From positions 1-56,348 of the forward strand of contig JAKASG010000012.1 in NCBI GenBank assembly GCA_021828285.1: a stretch of 56,348 nucleotides of DNA. Direction: 5' to 3'. Source of the DNA: Acidobacteriota bacterium. GTDB lineage: Bacteria > Acidobacteriota > Terriglobia > UBA7540. The notes below the pieces were generated by a model. It was not told the origin of the DNA, searched no databases, and worked only from the letters and a program-made list of their open reading frames with translations. A program made the position numbers and the translations under genes. Within the stretch, counting starts at the first letter, position 1. Each line of letters starts with the position of its first letter. Positions 8,589 through 17,768 of this stretch are shown here, one piece after another.

Positions 8589-8836
8589 TTTCCGACTCCG
8601 CTTTGGTTTTCTCAGCCGTGGAGTTTTAATCGCGCACCTTGTCCCGCGCGCTCCGCAGCCCCCAACCCTTCACCAATCGCGCCTATTCTCTCTACTCGCC
8701 GCTCCAAATGCAAGGACGAAAAGCGGTCGCCCACAGAAAACTTGCGCCCGGAAGGTGTGCGACCTCGAAAACTCCTGGTCGAAAGCCCCCCGAGAATGGT
8801 CTAAAAAGCGCTCCGGAAGCGGCACTTTCGTACTAT
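8589..8836. other. divergent intergenic region without a recognised gene
   Basis: This 248-base stretch, part of a 367-base gap between the divergent pilin-like and S53 genes, has several weak open frames but none with a ribosome site or a protein pattern. Its right end joins the S53 promoter. Confidence 0.5.
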
Positions 8837-8865
8837 TTGACACTGCCCTGCCCATGCCATACACT
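8837..8865 (+). promoter_or_regulatory. strong sigma70-type promoter of the S53 protease gene
   Basis: A perfect TTGACA (8837-8842) is followed after 17 bases by TACACT (8860-8865). The predicted leader before the ATG at 8956 is about 84 bases. Confidence 0.65.
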
Positions 8866-8955
8866 CATAGCGTCATGCGGATTCCTGAAATCCTCAACCA
8901 GAGCGAGTAAGCGTAGGCCGGCCGCCTTCGCACGGGGTTCCGCCCGGGAGGGAAT

Positions 8956-10935
8956 ATGAAGAAAGTCGCCGTAGTTATTGCTGTGTTGATGTGCGCAGGG
9001 ATCGCTCGCGGCCAGGGTCTGCGGAAGGGGACTGTGATCGTTCCGCCGACAAACTCAGTCCCGCCCCAGGATATCGGCAAGCGGTCGCATACCAACTTCC
9101 TGATCTTCGTTCCATCGGCGAAAAACGGCAAGCCCTCTCCGCAAAGCTCATCGCCCACGGGCGAAATACCACAGTCTCTCTCCTGCGTTTATCAAACATG
9201 GGCAGGGAACAATAGCTCCGGCTCGGGCTGCCCAATCACTACATCCGGCTACGCGCTCCCCAGCGGGGGCGCGAACGTTATCGCCATCGTTGACGCCTAC
9301 GACTACCCGACGGCATCAAGCGACTTCCAGACCTTCGCCCAGCAATTCGGTTTGCCTTACGGCAATGAGTGCGGCGTGAACCACAACGCGGCGTGCTTCC
9401 AAAAGGTCTATGCATCAGGCACACCCAAAGCGAATTGCGGTTGGGCGCAGGAGGAATCGCTCGATATCGAGTGGTCGCACGCCATGGCGCCCTACGCTCA
9501 AATCATCCTGGTCGAGGCTGCCTCGAACTCGAACGCTAACCTGCTGACTGCGGTACAAGTCGCAAGCAACCTGGTGGCCAGCGCGGGCGGCGGCGAAGTC
9601 TCGATGAGCTGGGGTGGCAGTGAGTTTTCATCCGAGGTCGGTTACGACTCGTCGTACTTTTCGACTCCCGGCGTCACTTACTTCGCTTCGAGCGGCGACA
9701 CCGGCGGCAAAGTCATCTGGCCGTCAGCTTCTTTCAACGTCGTGTCCGCGGGCGGCACGAGTGTCAATCGCAATTCCAGCGGCCTCTTCGCCAACGAGAC
9801 GACTTGGACCAGCGCGGGCGGCGGACCCAGCAGTTACGAGACGGCACCTCTCTATCAGGAAGTCGTCCCCTTCGTTTATTCATCGGGATTCAGGGGAACA
9901 CCTGACATTTCCTTTGACGCGAACCCCTACACCGGCGTGTCGGTTTACGACAGCACTTCCTGCCAGGGACTTGTGGACTGGATGGTTTTCGGCGGGACCA
10001 GCGTGGCCTCGCCTTCGCTCGCCGGCATCGCCAATGAATCGGGAGCGTTCACAGGCGGCTGGGACGGCGGCAGCAATGGCTCGAGCGTACAAAGCGGCCT
10101 CTACGCCAACTACAACACCGCTGCCGGCGGCAAAGGTAGCCTCGACACCGGCAGCACGAGTTCAGACACGTGCACCTATACTTCGCCCAACGGTCCTCCA
10201 TTCAACGACATCACAACAACCTCAGCGGGCAGCTACAACGCAATGGGCTGCTGGGATTACGCGAGCGGCATCGGCAGCGTCCGCGGGTTGACGGCCTTTT
10301 CGAGCGGCGGCTCAAGTTCAGGTGGCGCCCCTCCAGCCCCGACGGGCCTGACAGCGACTGCAGGCAATGGCCAGGTGACGCTATCTTGGAACGCTTCTTC
10401 GGGCGCGACGAGCTATGACGTTCTGTGGTCAACCTCGAGCAGCGGACCTTTCAGTTCGACAAGCACCACCTCGACTCCGTATACCGTTTCAGGCCTCACC
10501 AACGGCACGCTGTACTATTTCGAGGTTGAAGCGGTCAACAGTTCCGGCACGAGCGCGGCCTCAAACGAAGTGAGCGCCACGCCCACCGCTCCCTCTTTCT
10601 CGCTCTCCGCTTCGCCCACGAGTTTCTCGGTGAAGCAAGGTGCGTCCGGCAGCAGCTCGATCACGGCTACGTCTTCCGGCGGATTTACGGGGAGTGTTAC
10701 GTTGAGCGTATCAGACTGTCCAACGGGAGCGACCTGCTCGTTGTCGTCAACCTCCGTTACGTTCGGGACAAGCCCACAAACTTCGGCTCTGACCGTCGCC
10801 ACTACTTCCACGACGCCGACCGGAACCTACGCAGTGTCAGTTTCAGGATCGAATAGCACCGGCACGATAAAGAGCTCGACCACCGTCTCGGTCACGGTGA
10901 CCAACTCGAAGCACGGCAAGCATGGGATCCGTTAA
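8956..10935 (+). CDS. secreted S53 (sedolisin-like) peptidase with FN3 and Ig-like domains
   Basis: The protein has 659 residues. A signal peptide (MKKVAVVIAVLMCAGIARG) is followed by a sedolisin catalytic domain at about 70-445. The S53 triad is visible: Glu and Asp in EESLDIEW (about 167-171) and Ser in GGTSVASP (about 348), plus the oxyanion Asp in SSGDTGG. Next come a fibronectin type III domain (about 455-545, GLTATAGNGQVTLSW to SNEVSATP) and a Ser/Thr-rich Ig-like domain (about 548-650). The long pro-domain normal in the family is absent: only about 50 residues separate signal peptide and catalytic domain. GGGAGGG precedes the ATG. Expected role: extracellular protein digestion, possibly at acid pH as in the family. 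It has its own promoter. Confidence 0.88.
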   Translation: MKKVAVVIAVLMCAGIARGQGLRKGTVIVPPTNSVPPQDIGKRSHTNFLIFVPSAKNGKPSPQSSSPTGEIPQSLSCVYQTWAGNNSSGSGCPITTSGYALPSGGANVIAIVDAYDYPTASSDFQTFAQQFGLPYGNECGVNHNAACFQKVYASGTPKANCGWAQEESLDIEWSHAMAPYAQIILVEAASNSNANLLTAVQVASNLVASAGGGEVSMSWGGSEFSSEVGYDSSYFSTPGVTYFASSGDTGGKVIWPSASFNVVSAGGTSVNRNSSGLFANETTWTSAGGGPSSYETAPLYQEVVPFVYSSGFRGTPDISFDANPYTGVSVYDSTSCQGLVDWMVFGGTSVASPSLAGIANESGAFTGGWDGGSNGSSVQSGLYANYNTAAGGKGSLDTGSTSSDTCTYTSPNGPPFNDITTTSAGSYNAMGCWDYASGIGSVRGLTAFSSGGSSSGGAPPAPTGLTATAGNGQVTLSWNASSGATSYDVLWSTSSSGPFSSTSTTSTPYTVSGLTNGTLYYFEVEAVNSSGTSAASNEVSATPTAPSFSLSASPTSFSVKQGASGSSSITATSSGGFTGSVTLSVSDCPTGATCSLSSTSVTFGTSPQTSALTVATTSTTPTGTYAVSVSGSNSTGTIKSSTTVSVTVTNSKHGKHGIR

Positions 10936-11195
10936 GGACCCGGATCGCCTTCACGGCGCTTCGATTTAAGCCGGCGGGCGCCGAATAAAATCTTGCTTGA
11001 GCCGCTTCGCAAGGTGAGAAGCGGCGAAGGACGGATTCATCGGTGGTCATCTCCCGCGCCTCCGGCAGCGCCGAGCGGCGCTGGGCCGAAGCACCCAGTG
11101 TATCGGCCTGTGAATCAAAACCCTCGGAGGACGCGCTCAACCGCACCATCGCAACTCGTGAAGGGGCTCTCTCCTACTCTTTCAATCCAGCACTC
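10936..11195. other. intergenic region with two GC-rich hairpins
   Basis: No coding pattern is seen. GCCGCTTC/GAAGCGGC (11001-11025, 9-base loop) and CAGCGCC/GGCGCTG (11066-11083, 4-base loop) are perfect stems without U-tracts. The first could act as a terminator or stabilising hairpin after the protease gene. Confidence 0.4.
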
Positions 11196-11197
11196 GT

Positions 11198-11227
11198 CGG
11201 ACAAAGTTTGCAGCCGTCGGCTATAAT
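11198..11227 (+). promoter_or_regulatory. promoter of the LolA-like gene
   Basis: TATAAT (11222-11227) is perfect; CGGACA 18 bases upstream matches four of six -35 positions. The -10 is followed by GGCGGA, the same discriminator as in the fabZ promoter at 23128. Confidence 0.55.
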
Positions 11228-11267
11228 GGCGGAAGTCTGCGCCCGGGGGCGATAGGGGAGGCTGCAT

Positions 11268-12047
11268 TTGAACGGACGGGAAGTAGCCGGGACTGCTGCA
11301 AGCTGGCTTCTCTTATTGTTGGCGGCGCCATTGGCTGTCGGTGCGGCCGTGCAGCCGGCGCCTGTTCCTGCCCCTCCTGCTTTGACCACGCCCGTCGCGC
11401 CGCCTCTGCCGGGCATCACGGGCAACTCCATCCTCGAAAATCTTATGGAACACAATCGGGCGCGCAATGCGGCTCTTCTCGGATACTCCGCGCAGCGAAG
11501 CTACGCGCTCTCAAACACCGAAGGGCACGTCTACGCTGAGGAAACCGTCCAAATGGATTTCCACGAGCCGGGCATGAAGACTTTTCAGTTCGAATCGGGC
11601 GAAGGCTCCTGGTTGGTGCGGCAACTCGTCTTCCGCCGCTTAATGGACGACGAAAGCAGGACGGCCAGCGGCGCTGCCAACCGCCGCAGCGCCCTCTCGC
11701 CGGAAAATTATTCCTTCCGCTTGCTCGGCGAACAGTGGGTCGGCTCGTACGACTGCTACGTCGTCCAAGTCACGCCGAAGCGTCGGGGGATGTACCTGTT
11801 TACCGGCAAAGTCTGGCTCAACATGCCGGACTACGGCATCGTCCGGGTCACCGGCTCGCCCGATCGCAAGCTCCCCTTTCTCATCAAGCGGATCGTCTTC
11901 GTTCGCCAGTACGAAAAGATCGGCTCTTTCTGGCTGCCCGAGTCCGATTGGACAGACGTCCAGGTCCGGCTGATCGGACGCAGGATTTTCTCCATCCGCC
12001 ATTGGGATTACTCGCTCCACCGCACCGTCACCGCCTCGCGAAACTAG
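11268..12047 (+). CDS. exported LolA-like (outer-membrane lipoprotein-sorting-like) protein
   Basis: The protein has 259 residues. A signal peptide is followed by a Pro-rich linker (about 30-48) and a half-barrel domain whose strands alternate aromatic and charged residues. YSAQRSYAL, FRLLGEQWVGSYDCYVVQVTPK and VWLNMPDYGIVRVTG follow the pattern of LolA/LppX-type and DUF4292-like proteins. The last part (SFWLPESDWTDVQV) is also typical. The start is TTG, supported by GGGGAGG about eight bases upstream; there is no nearby in-frame ATG. It is likely periplasmic, binding a lipid or lipoprotein moiety. It stands alone, 33 bases before pyrK. Confidence 0.65.
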   Translation: MNGREVAGTAASWLLLLLAAPLAVGAAVQPAPVPAPPALTTPVAPPLPGITGNSILENLMEHNRARNAALLGYSAQRSYALSNTEGHVYAEETVQMDFHEPGMKTFQFESGEGSWLVRQLVFRRLMDDESRTASGAANRRSALSPENYSFRLLGEQWVGSYDCYVVQVTPKRRGMYLFTGKVWLNMPDYGIVRVTGSPDRKLPFLIKRIVFVRQYEKIGSFWLPESDWTDVQVRLIGRRIFSIRHWDYSLHRTVTASRN

Positions 12048-12080
12048 CTCGGAAATTACCTCACGCCTGTTCGTGTTAAC

Positions 12081-12935
12081 ATGACGAAGATGCAGGACGA
12101 AATCACGCCGGTGGTCGGGAACCGCTCTCTCACCGGCGGTCATTATCTGCTCAGCCTCTATTCTCCGCGGCAGGCGCGCGCGACGCGCCCCGGCCAGTTC
12201 GCCATGGTGCGGCTGCCCGGCCGCTCGGATGTTCTCTTGCGCCGGCCGATGAGCATTTACGAGGTCGCTCAGCGCTCAAAACATTCAAAGCCGGAAATTA
12301 TCCGCCTCCTTTACAAGATCGTCGGCCGCGGCACGCGCATGATGGCGGAACTCAAGCCCGCCGACCGCGTCGGCCTGATCGCTCCCCTCGGGCACGGATT
12401 TTTCGAGGAAGAATATCTTGCGCGGGCGCTCGAAGCGGATGAGGTGCTGCTCGTTGCGGGGGGCATCGGCATTGCGGCACTGCTCATGCCCGCAAGGGAG
12501 TTGGCAGGTCGGGGCATTCGCGCGACGCTGTTCTTCGGCGGACGCACAAAGAATGACTTAGCAGGCCTTGCCGACTTCCGGCGCTCCATCCGCACCGCGG
12601 TTCTCTCAACCGAAGACGGCTCGCGCGGCCATCGGGGTTACGTCACCGAGCCGCTCGCTGATTATCTTCATCACCATTCCAAAAAAAGGTTTCTGCTGAT
12701 GGTTTGCGGGCCGTGGCCGATGCTCGCCGCGTCGGTCGCACTCGTGCAGCGCTACGGCCATCCCTGCCTGGTCTCCATGGAAAACCGCATGGGATGCGGC
12801 CTGGGAGTTTGCCTGGGATGTTCGATTCGCGTTGATGGCACGGGCCACGGCGCGTACGAAAGAGTCTGCACGGAAGGGCCAGTCTTTTGGGCGGAAAAAG
12901 TTGCGTGGAACGCTGAGGCACCGCCGAAGGTTTGA
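12081..12935 (+). CDS. pyrK: dihydroorotate dehydrogenase B, electron-transfer subunit
   Basis: The protein has 284 residues. It carries the FAD-binding signature RRPMSIYEV, an NAD-binding segment [17 protein letters not shown], and a C-terminal [2Fe-2S] site with Cys239, Cys244, Cys247 and Cys263. This is the standard PyrK order. It passes electrons from PyrD's FMN to NAD+ in pyrimidine synthesis in the cytoplasm. It is directly followed by pyrD, confirming the pair. The start is ATG 12081 or the in-frame ATG at 12090. There is no ribosome site, and an extended -10 like sequence (TGTTAACAT) overlaps the first ATG, so a leaderless start at 12090 is possible. Confidence 0.93.
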   Translation: MTKMQDEITPVVGNRSLTGGHYLLSLYSPRQARATRPGQFAMVRLPGRSDVLLRRPMSIYEVAQRSKHSKPEIIRLLYKIVGRGTRMMAELKPADRVGLIAPLGHGFFEEEYLARALEADEVLLVAGGIGIAALLMPARELAGRGIRATLFFGGRTKNDLAGLADFRRSIRTAVLSTEDGSRGHRGYVTEPLADYLHHHSKKRFLLMVCGPWPMLAASVALVQRYGHPCLVSMENRMGCGLGVCLGCSIRVDGTGHGAYERVCTEGPVFWAEKVAWNAEAPPKV

Positions 12936-12940
12936 GAAAA

Positions 12941-13963
12941 ATGCCAAAGTCAAAAAGCCGAAAGCGAAATTTGCGGGCCCGAAGTGCGGATCCGGGAATT
13001 CGAGCTCCGCTCTCCGCAGGCGGAAAGGATCATTTTGAGCCGCAGCTTGCTACGACCATCGCCCGCGTTCGTTTCGAGAACCCCGTAATGACGGCGAGCG
13101 GCACTTTCGGCTACGGCCGAGAATTTGCGCGCCTGATTGATTTGAACCGCCTGGGCGGCATCGTGGTGAAAGGGATTTCCGCCGATCCGATGGAGGGCAA
13201 TCCGCCGCCCCGCATTTATGAGACGGAAGCGGGGATGCTCAACGCGATTGGGTTGCAGAACGTCGGCGCGAAAAAATTTCTAACCGAGAAATTGCCCTTT
13301 CTTCGGACCCTCGAGACGCGCTGCGTCGTCAACGTCTTCGGTTACTCAACCGAGGATTACGTCCGCTGCATTGAAATACTGAACGCGGGCGACGGGATTG
13401 ACGCTTACGAGCTGAACATTTCCTGCCCCAACACGCGCTGCGGCGGAATGGTCTACGGGAATGACCCGAAACTGACCGAAGAAGTGGTGCGCGCTTCGAA
13501 ACGCGCCGCGCGCTTCCCCTTGTTCGTCAAGCTCTCACCGAACGTCACGGACATCACGGAGCTCGCGCGAGTTGCCGAGGGCTCAGGCGCCGATGCGCTC
13601 TCGCTCGTCAACACTTTCGTCGGCATGGCCGTGGACATCGAAACGCGCACGCCTCGCCTTTCGAACCTTACCGGCGGGCTTTCCGGTCCTGCGATCAAGC
13701 CTGTGGCGTTGCGGATGGTCTATCAGGTTGCGCAGGCCGTGAAAATTCCTGTGATCGGCATGGGTGGAATCGCTTCGGCCGAGGACGCGCTCGAATTCCT
13801 GATTGCCGGCGCGCAAGCCGTTCAGGTGGGCACCGCAAATTTTTACGCGCCCGCAACTGCGATTGATATTGTCGAGGGAATCCGCGGCTTCTGCCGCCGG
13901 AAACAAATTCACCTCACTGATTTGATTGGAAGCCTGAAGGCCGCCGCTGGCTCCGCAGTCTGA
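12941..13963 (+). CDS. pyrD: dihydroorotate dehydrogenase, class 1B catalytic subunit
   Basis: The protein has 340 residues. It shows the FMN barrel motifs [19 protein letters not shown], and ELNISCPN with Cys162 as the expected catalytic base of class 1 enzymes. IGMGGI and QVGTANF bind the FMN phosphate. It oxidises dihydroorotate to orotate with PyrK as electron partner. The ATG at 12941 is chosen, 5 bases after the pyrK stop; a TTG at 12932 would overlap. About 35 basic residues precede the conserved part, more than in typical family members, so a later start is conceivable. Confidence 0.93.
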   Translation: MPKSKSRKRNLRARSADPGIRAPLSAGGKDHFEPQLATTIARVRFENPVMTASGTFGYGREFARLIDLNRLGGIVVKGISADPMEGNPPPRIYETEAGMLNAIGLQNVGAKKFLTEKLPFLRTLETRCVVNVFGYSTEDYVRCIEILNAGDGIDAYELNISCPNTRCGGMVYGNDPKLTEEVVRASKRAARFPLFVKLSPNVTDITELARVAEGSGADALSLVNTFVGMAVDIETRTPRLSNLTGGLSGPAIKPVALRMVYQVAQAVKIPVIGMGGIASAEDALEFLIAGAQAVQVGTANFYAPATAIDIVEGIRGFCRRKQIHLTDLIGSLKAAAGSAV

Positions 13964-14071
13964 GCGCGCCGAAGCATCTGCTGTATCTTTCTGGAAATGA
14001 CGAGGCGGATTTTCCATCCGTCGGCAGACGAACTCAGAATGATGGCTTCTCGATGGTTTTTAAGCAATTCG

Positions 14072-14959
14072 TCAACCGTCCTGAGATTTCCGCAGGCGCA
14101 GCAGAGCGACCTCCGGCGGGCATCCCACGCGAAACGGCAGGATGATTTTCCCGATGCCGCGGCTCACATAAATTTGGGTTCCGTTCAGCCGGTTCCAGCC
14201 TTCGACGAACTGTTTCCCGAATTTTGGCCGGCTCAAATATCCCCCGACCACCGGCAGGCGAACCTGGCCGCCGTGCGTGTGGCCGGACAAAACCAAATCA
14301 ATCTGCCGCGCCGCCGCCCAAAAAATTCCGACGGGATTGTGGCACAACAAAATCTTCAATTCGTCCTGCGGCACTTGACGCAACGCCCGCTCCGGCCGGC
14401 CTCCGCCCCACCAGAAATCATCCACGCCGAGCAGCCAGAGGCGGTTCGAGCCGCTTTTGAGCGCCCAAGATGAGTCGCGAAGCACATGGATGCTCTGCGC
14501 TTCGAGCGCTCTTGCCATCCCGTCAGCGTCCACGTTGAAATCGTGATTGCCGAGCACGGCGAACACCCCGAGCCGCGCCCTCAGATTGCCGAGCGCCCTC
14601 GCCACGGGCCCGATGTATTCCGGCGAGAGGGTGACGTAATCTCCGGTCAGCGCGACGAGGTCCGGCCGCTGGCGGTTCGCGAGCCGCACCGCGTGGTCAA
14701 CGTCCTCAATAGGCGTAAGAAGGCTGTGATGAAGGTCGGTAAGCAGGACGATTTTCAGGCCGTCGAATGTCTCCGGCAGGCGCGGCAGGCGGATGTCTGT
14801 GTGGGTGACGCTTGCTTGCGGTGAAAGAAGCCGCTGCGGCGGTGCAGGCTCTTCCCCGCCCAGTCGCAGCGTCGTGAATCGTTGCCGCCGGCTCGCTGCA
14901 CGTCGGGCTTTCAGACGAACCTTCAATTCATCACCCGTTTTAGGCCACGAAAAGCGCAA
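14072..14959 (-). CDS. metallophosphoesterase (YaeI/YkuE-like)
   Basis: The protein has 295 residues. The calcineurin-type metal ligands are all present in order: LLTDLHH, LTGDYV, LGNHDFN, LLCHNP and SGHTHGGQ. The group that ends GHTHGGQVRLP, with a basic N-terminal tail, includes YkuE and YaeI, phosphodiesterases acting on cell-envelope or lipid substrates. There is no clear signal peptide here (basic residues 8-27 precede the domain). The target is unknown. It is convergent with pyrD and lies 8 bases downstream of the phosphatase gene at 14968, so the two are probably co-transcribed. Confidence 0.85.
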   Translation of the reverse strand: MRFSWPKTGDELKVRLKARRAASRRQRFTTLRLGGEEPAPPQRLLSPQASVTHTDIRLPRLPETFDGLKIVLLTDLHHSLLTPIEDVDHAVRLANRQRPDLVALTGDYVTLSPEYIGPVARALGNLRARLGVFAVLGNHDFNVDADGMARALEAQSIHVLRDSSWALKSGSNRLWLLGVDDFWWGGGRPERALRQVPQDELKILLCHNPVGIFWAAARQIDLVLSGHTHGGQVRLPVVGGYLSRPKFGKQFVEGWNRLNGTQIYVSRGIGKIILPFRVGCPPEVALLRLRKSQDG

Positions 14960-14967
14960 GCGCTGAT

Positions 14968-15768
14968 CTATGGCCGCGTCACCCCCGAAGACCCCGCCAA
15001 AACCTCCGAAAATACCTGGAGCATCTCGTCGTGGACCAGCCCGTTCGACGCAAAAATCTCCTCGCCGCGCAAATTGAACGGCCCTCCGTGCAAATCGCTG
15101 GTTCGTCCGCCGGCTTCCGTCACCAGCAGCGACCCCGCCGCTTTATCCCACGGATTCAGCTTCAATTCCCAAAACCCTTCAAAGCGCCCCGCCGCGACCG
15201 AGCAAAGGTCGAGCGCCGCGGAGCCTGGACGCCGCACGCCGTGGGTCAGTTGCGTGAATCGGTAGTAATACTGGATGTTCAGCTCATGATTGTTCGCAAA
15301 AGGAGGAAAGCCTGTGGCGAGGAGGCTCTCGGCAAGGCGCGCCGTTTTCGAGACGGTAATCCGGCGGTTGTTCAAGTAAGCGCCCGCGCCGCGCTCCGCC
15401 GTGTAAAGTTCCTCGCGCATTGGATCGTAAACGACTCCGGCAATCACTTCGTCGCGGTAAGCGAGCCCAAGCGTCACGCAGAAGACGGGAAACCCGTGCG
15501 CAAAATTCGTCGTGCCGTCGAGCGGGTCCACAAACCAGCAATAGTCGGAATCACTCTTCTTTTCCCCGCTCTCTTCCGCCACAATGGCATGCTTCGGAAA
15601 GCGGCTCCGCAATCGCTCCAAAATCAGCGCCTCTGACCGCCGGTCGGCGTCCGTCACCAAATCCGATTTGCGCTTGTAGGTGATTTCGTGCGGAGCTTTC
15701 GCCATCTGTGCCAGCAGTGCGCCTGCTTCCCGCGCGATTTCCACCGAAGCGTCCAGATAACTCTCCAT
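14968..15768 (-). CDS. inositol-monophosphatase family phosphatase
   Basis: The protein has 266 residues. Metal-site motifs of the FIG superfamily are complete: EESGE, DPLDGTTNFAHGFP and the C-terminal WDKAAGSLLVTEAGG. The protein dephosphorylates inositol-1-phosphate or a related sugar phosphate; in bacteria such proteins (SuhB-like) can also act on fructose bisphosphate or bind RNA polymerase. The exact substrate cannot be assigned. The ATG at 15768 has AAGGGG at good spacing and is preferred over a GTG at 15789. It lies between moaD-moaE and the phosphoesterase on the same strand. Confidence 0.88.
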   Translation of the reverse strand: MESYLDASVEIAREAGALLAQMAKAPHEITYKRKSDLVTDADRRSEALILERLRSRFPKHAIVAEESGEKKSDSDYCWFVDPLDGTTNFAHGFPVFCVTLGLAYRDEVIAGVVYDPMREELYTAERGAGAYLNNRRITVSKTARLAESLLATGFPPFANNHELNIQYYYRFTQLTHGVRRPGSAALDLCSVAAGRFEGFWELKLNPWDKAAGSLLVTEAGGRTSDLHGGPFNLRGEEIFASNGLVHDEMLQVFSEVLAGSSGVTRP

Positions 15769-15802
15769 CGTTTCCCCTTTTGTCTTCACCTCTCGACTGC
15801 AA

Positions 15803-16504
15803 TCATTCCGCGCGCGCCGCCTCAGCCAGAATAATCGTTTGCCCTTCGCCTTCCGCCCACACTGCGCCGTCCGCGAAATGCTCTTTTTTCCAGATGGGGA
15901 CGGTCTGCTTCACTCGGTCGATTGCCGCGCGGCACGCATCGAAGGCCGCGGCCCGGTGCGGCGCGGCGACGGCTATCGCCACGCTCACCTCGCCGATTTC
16001 AAGCCGTCCGATCCGGTGCGCCATTACCACGCCGGTAATCTTGTGAATTCGCCGCAACTCTTCACCGATCGCTTTCATCTGCGCCTCAGCCATCGGCTCA
16101 TAGGCCTCGTATTCGAGATAAAGCACCGCCCGGCCGTGGGAATTATCTCGAACGATCCCCTCAAATGTCACCACGGCGCCGTCGGCAGGCGTTTCAAGAT
16201 CCTTTGCGACGCGCGCCGCGGAAATAGGCTCTCGCGTAATATAAAAGTTCCTCCCAGGCGCTCCACCACCCACGGGCGGGAGAAACGCGATCTCGTCGCC
16301 ATCCCTCAGAACTGTTCCCGGCGTCGCAAATTCCTGATTCACGGCGTATTTGAGGGCTTTTCGCATCTCATCGAGCCGCGGAAATCGCCTTTGATATTCC
16401 CTCAGCAATGAGCCCAAAGCCTCGCCTTCGGGCAGCTCCAGCCGCTCACTTGCGAAGCCCGTCAGCTCGCGCGCCCAGCCGAAAAATAGCACTGTAACCT
16501 TCAT
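15803..16504 (-). CDS. moaD-moaE: MoaD-MoaE fusion, molybdopterin synthase
   Basis: The protein has 233 residues. Residues 1-82 are a MoaD ubiquitin-like fold ending FLPPVGGGAPG, where MoaD normally stops at a free Gly-Gly. The chain continues into a complete MoaE (ITREPIS, VVTFEGIVRD, MAHRIGRLEIGE, VPIWKKEHF with the catalytic Lys pair). Together these insert sulfur into precursor Z to form molybdopterin. Because the thiocarboxylate must form on a free C-terminal glycine, the fusion implies cleavage after the Gly-Gly, as known for MoaX of mycobacteria. The ATG at 16504 is chosen because the fold begins there; upstream in-frame starts add only low-complexity residues. No other molybdenum cofactor gene is in the window. 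Confidence 0.9.
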   Translation of the reverse strand: MKVTVLFFGWARELTGFASERLELPEGEALGSLLREYQRRFPRLDEMRKALKYAVNQEFATPGTVLRDGDEIAFLPPVGGGAPGRNFYITREPISAARVAKDLETPADGAVVTFEGIVRDNSHGRAVLYLEYEAYEPMAEAQMKAIGEELRRIHKITGVVMAHRIGRLEIGEVSVAIAVAAPHRAAAFDACRAAIDRVKQTVPIWKKEHFADGAVWAEGEGQTIILAEAARAE

Positions 16505-16695
16505 CGGAATTTTGCGCTCACCACCAGTATACACGCGAACCGTCATGGCAATTCCCGGATTCCTCGACCCGCGGCCAGTTCGACCGCCGAGTTGCCGGTT
16601 GCCCGTGCGCCCGAAGATCATCAGGTCGATCCTCGAAAACCTCGGGTCGTTGCCTTGACCCAGTCAGGGTAGCATGCGTTCAAGGACCGGAAAAC

Positions 16696-16711
16696 CGGGA
16701 TCGTTTTCCCG
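16696..16711 (-). terminator. weak hairpin after the SDR gene
   Basis: On the minus strand CGGGA-AAACGA-TCCCG is followed by GTTTT. The 5-bp stem is short, so termination is uncertain. Confidence 0.3.
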
Positions 16712-16759
16712 CTTTGCAGGCTGTGGATGGAAGATCCGGAAACCTTTTTTAGAGCACGA

Positions 16760-17677
16760 TTAAGGTTCGAGAGCTGGGCACGGCTTCCTGAGCACAGAAA
16801 GGAGAGCCGAGTCAAGTCTGGGAAATTGAAAACTGAATCCACCCTCGAGAAGGCGCGCGGGTTGGACGCGCTGGCTCATCAATAGAAGCGTTTCGCCCAT
16901 TTCTCCGAAAAGCAACTTCACGGCGAAGGCCGGCAGGGGGAAAAAGGTGGGCCGATGGAGCGCGCGGCCCAATGCCTTCGTAAACTCGCGGTTCGTCACC
17001 GCGTTTGGGGCGACGGCGTTTACCGAGCCACGAAGCGCGGGCTCGGCAAGCGCGAATTCCACAATGCGCGTTACGTCATCGAGCGCAATCCAGCTCATGA
17101 ATTGCATTCCGCCGCCAATCGGTCCGCCGAGACCGAATTTGAACGGCACGAGCATTCGCGCGAGCGCCCCGCCTTTAGGGCTTAACACGAGACCGAATCG
17201 CAAGCAGACAACACGAATGCCTTTGCCGGCCGCGGGGCCGGTTGCCGCCTCCCAGTCGCGACACACCTCGGCGAGAAAATCATTGCCGGAGCCGCTCGAC
17301 TCATCCAGGCTTTCGTCGCCGCGATTTCCGTAATAGCCAACCGCCGACGCGCTCACGAGCACGCGCGGAGGTCTCGAGAGACGTGCCAGTTCCTCGCTCA
17401 GCAGCCGTGTCGATTGAATGCGGCTTTCGCGAATCTCCGCCTTTTTCTTGGCCGTCCATCGGCCGGAGATGTTCTCTCCCGCCAAATGGACCACGGCGTC
17501 GAACCCTTCGAGGGCGGTTGGATCGAGCACGCCCATCGCGGGATCCCAGACGACCGAAGGCTCGCCGCTCATGTCGCGGCGCCTTCGCAGTCGGACAACC
17601 TCGTGCCCCGAAGATTCGAGCGACGGAACGAGCGCCGATCCAATGAGTCCACTCGATCCGGAAACGACAATTTTCAC
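16760..17677 (-). CDS. NAD(P)-binding epimerase-like protein, TIGR01777/SDR39U1 family
   Basis: The protein has 305 residues. It has an N-terminal Rossmann motif (VSGSSGLIGSALV), HLAGENISGRW (diagnostic for this family), and the SDR catalytic pair in SASAVGYYGNRG. The C-terminal DUF1731-like part ends ALLSVLRKPCPALEP. Members such as E. coli YfcH have no firmly assigned substrate. In plants and cyanobacteria a homologue affects cell division, but that is a distant parallel. The start is ATG at 17677, divergent from the receiver-like gene at 17769. Confidence 0.85.
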   Translation of the reverse strand: MKIVVSGSSGLIGSALVPSLESSGHEVVRLRRRRDMSGEPSVVWDPAMGVLDPTALEGFDAVVHLAGENISGRWTAKKKAEIRESRIQSTRLLSEELARLSRPPRVLVSASAVGYYGNRGDESLDESSGSGNDFLAEVCRDWEAATGPAAGKGIRVVCLRFGLVLSPKGGALARMLVPFKFGLGGPIGGGMQFMSWIALDDVTRIVEFALAEPALRGSVNAVAPNAVTNREFTKALGRALHRPTFFPLPAFAVKLLFGEMGETLLLMSQRVQPARLLEGGFSFQFPRLDSALLSVLRKPCPALEP

Positions 17678-17753
17678 TGAGCGTGCTCCCCTTCTCGCGC
17701 GATCCCGCCGCCGGCCCGCCCATCACCGCAGTTCGGCGGGAAGCTCAAAGAAT

Positions 17754-17759
17754 TATACT
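17754..17759 (+). promoter_or_regulatory. TATACT -10 element close to the receiver-like gene start
   Basis: TATACT ends 9 bases before the ATG at 17769, so the transcript would begin within a few bases of the start codon. No ribosome site fits between them. The -35 region is weak. Confidence 0.35.
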
Positions 17760-17768
17760 AGCTTCACG

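Noticed and set aside
11066..11170. Riboswitch before the LolA-like gene
   Set aside because: Hairpins are present but lie upstream of the promoter, so they would not be in the leader, and no known consensus is seen.
16621..16842. Minus-strand frame of 73 codons after the SDR gene
   Set aside because: Overlaps the end of the SDR gene in another frame and includes its hairpin; no domain.
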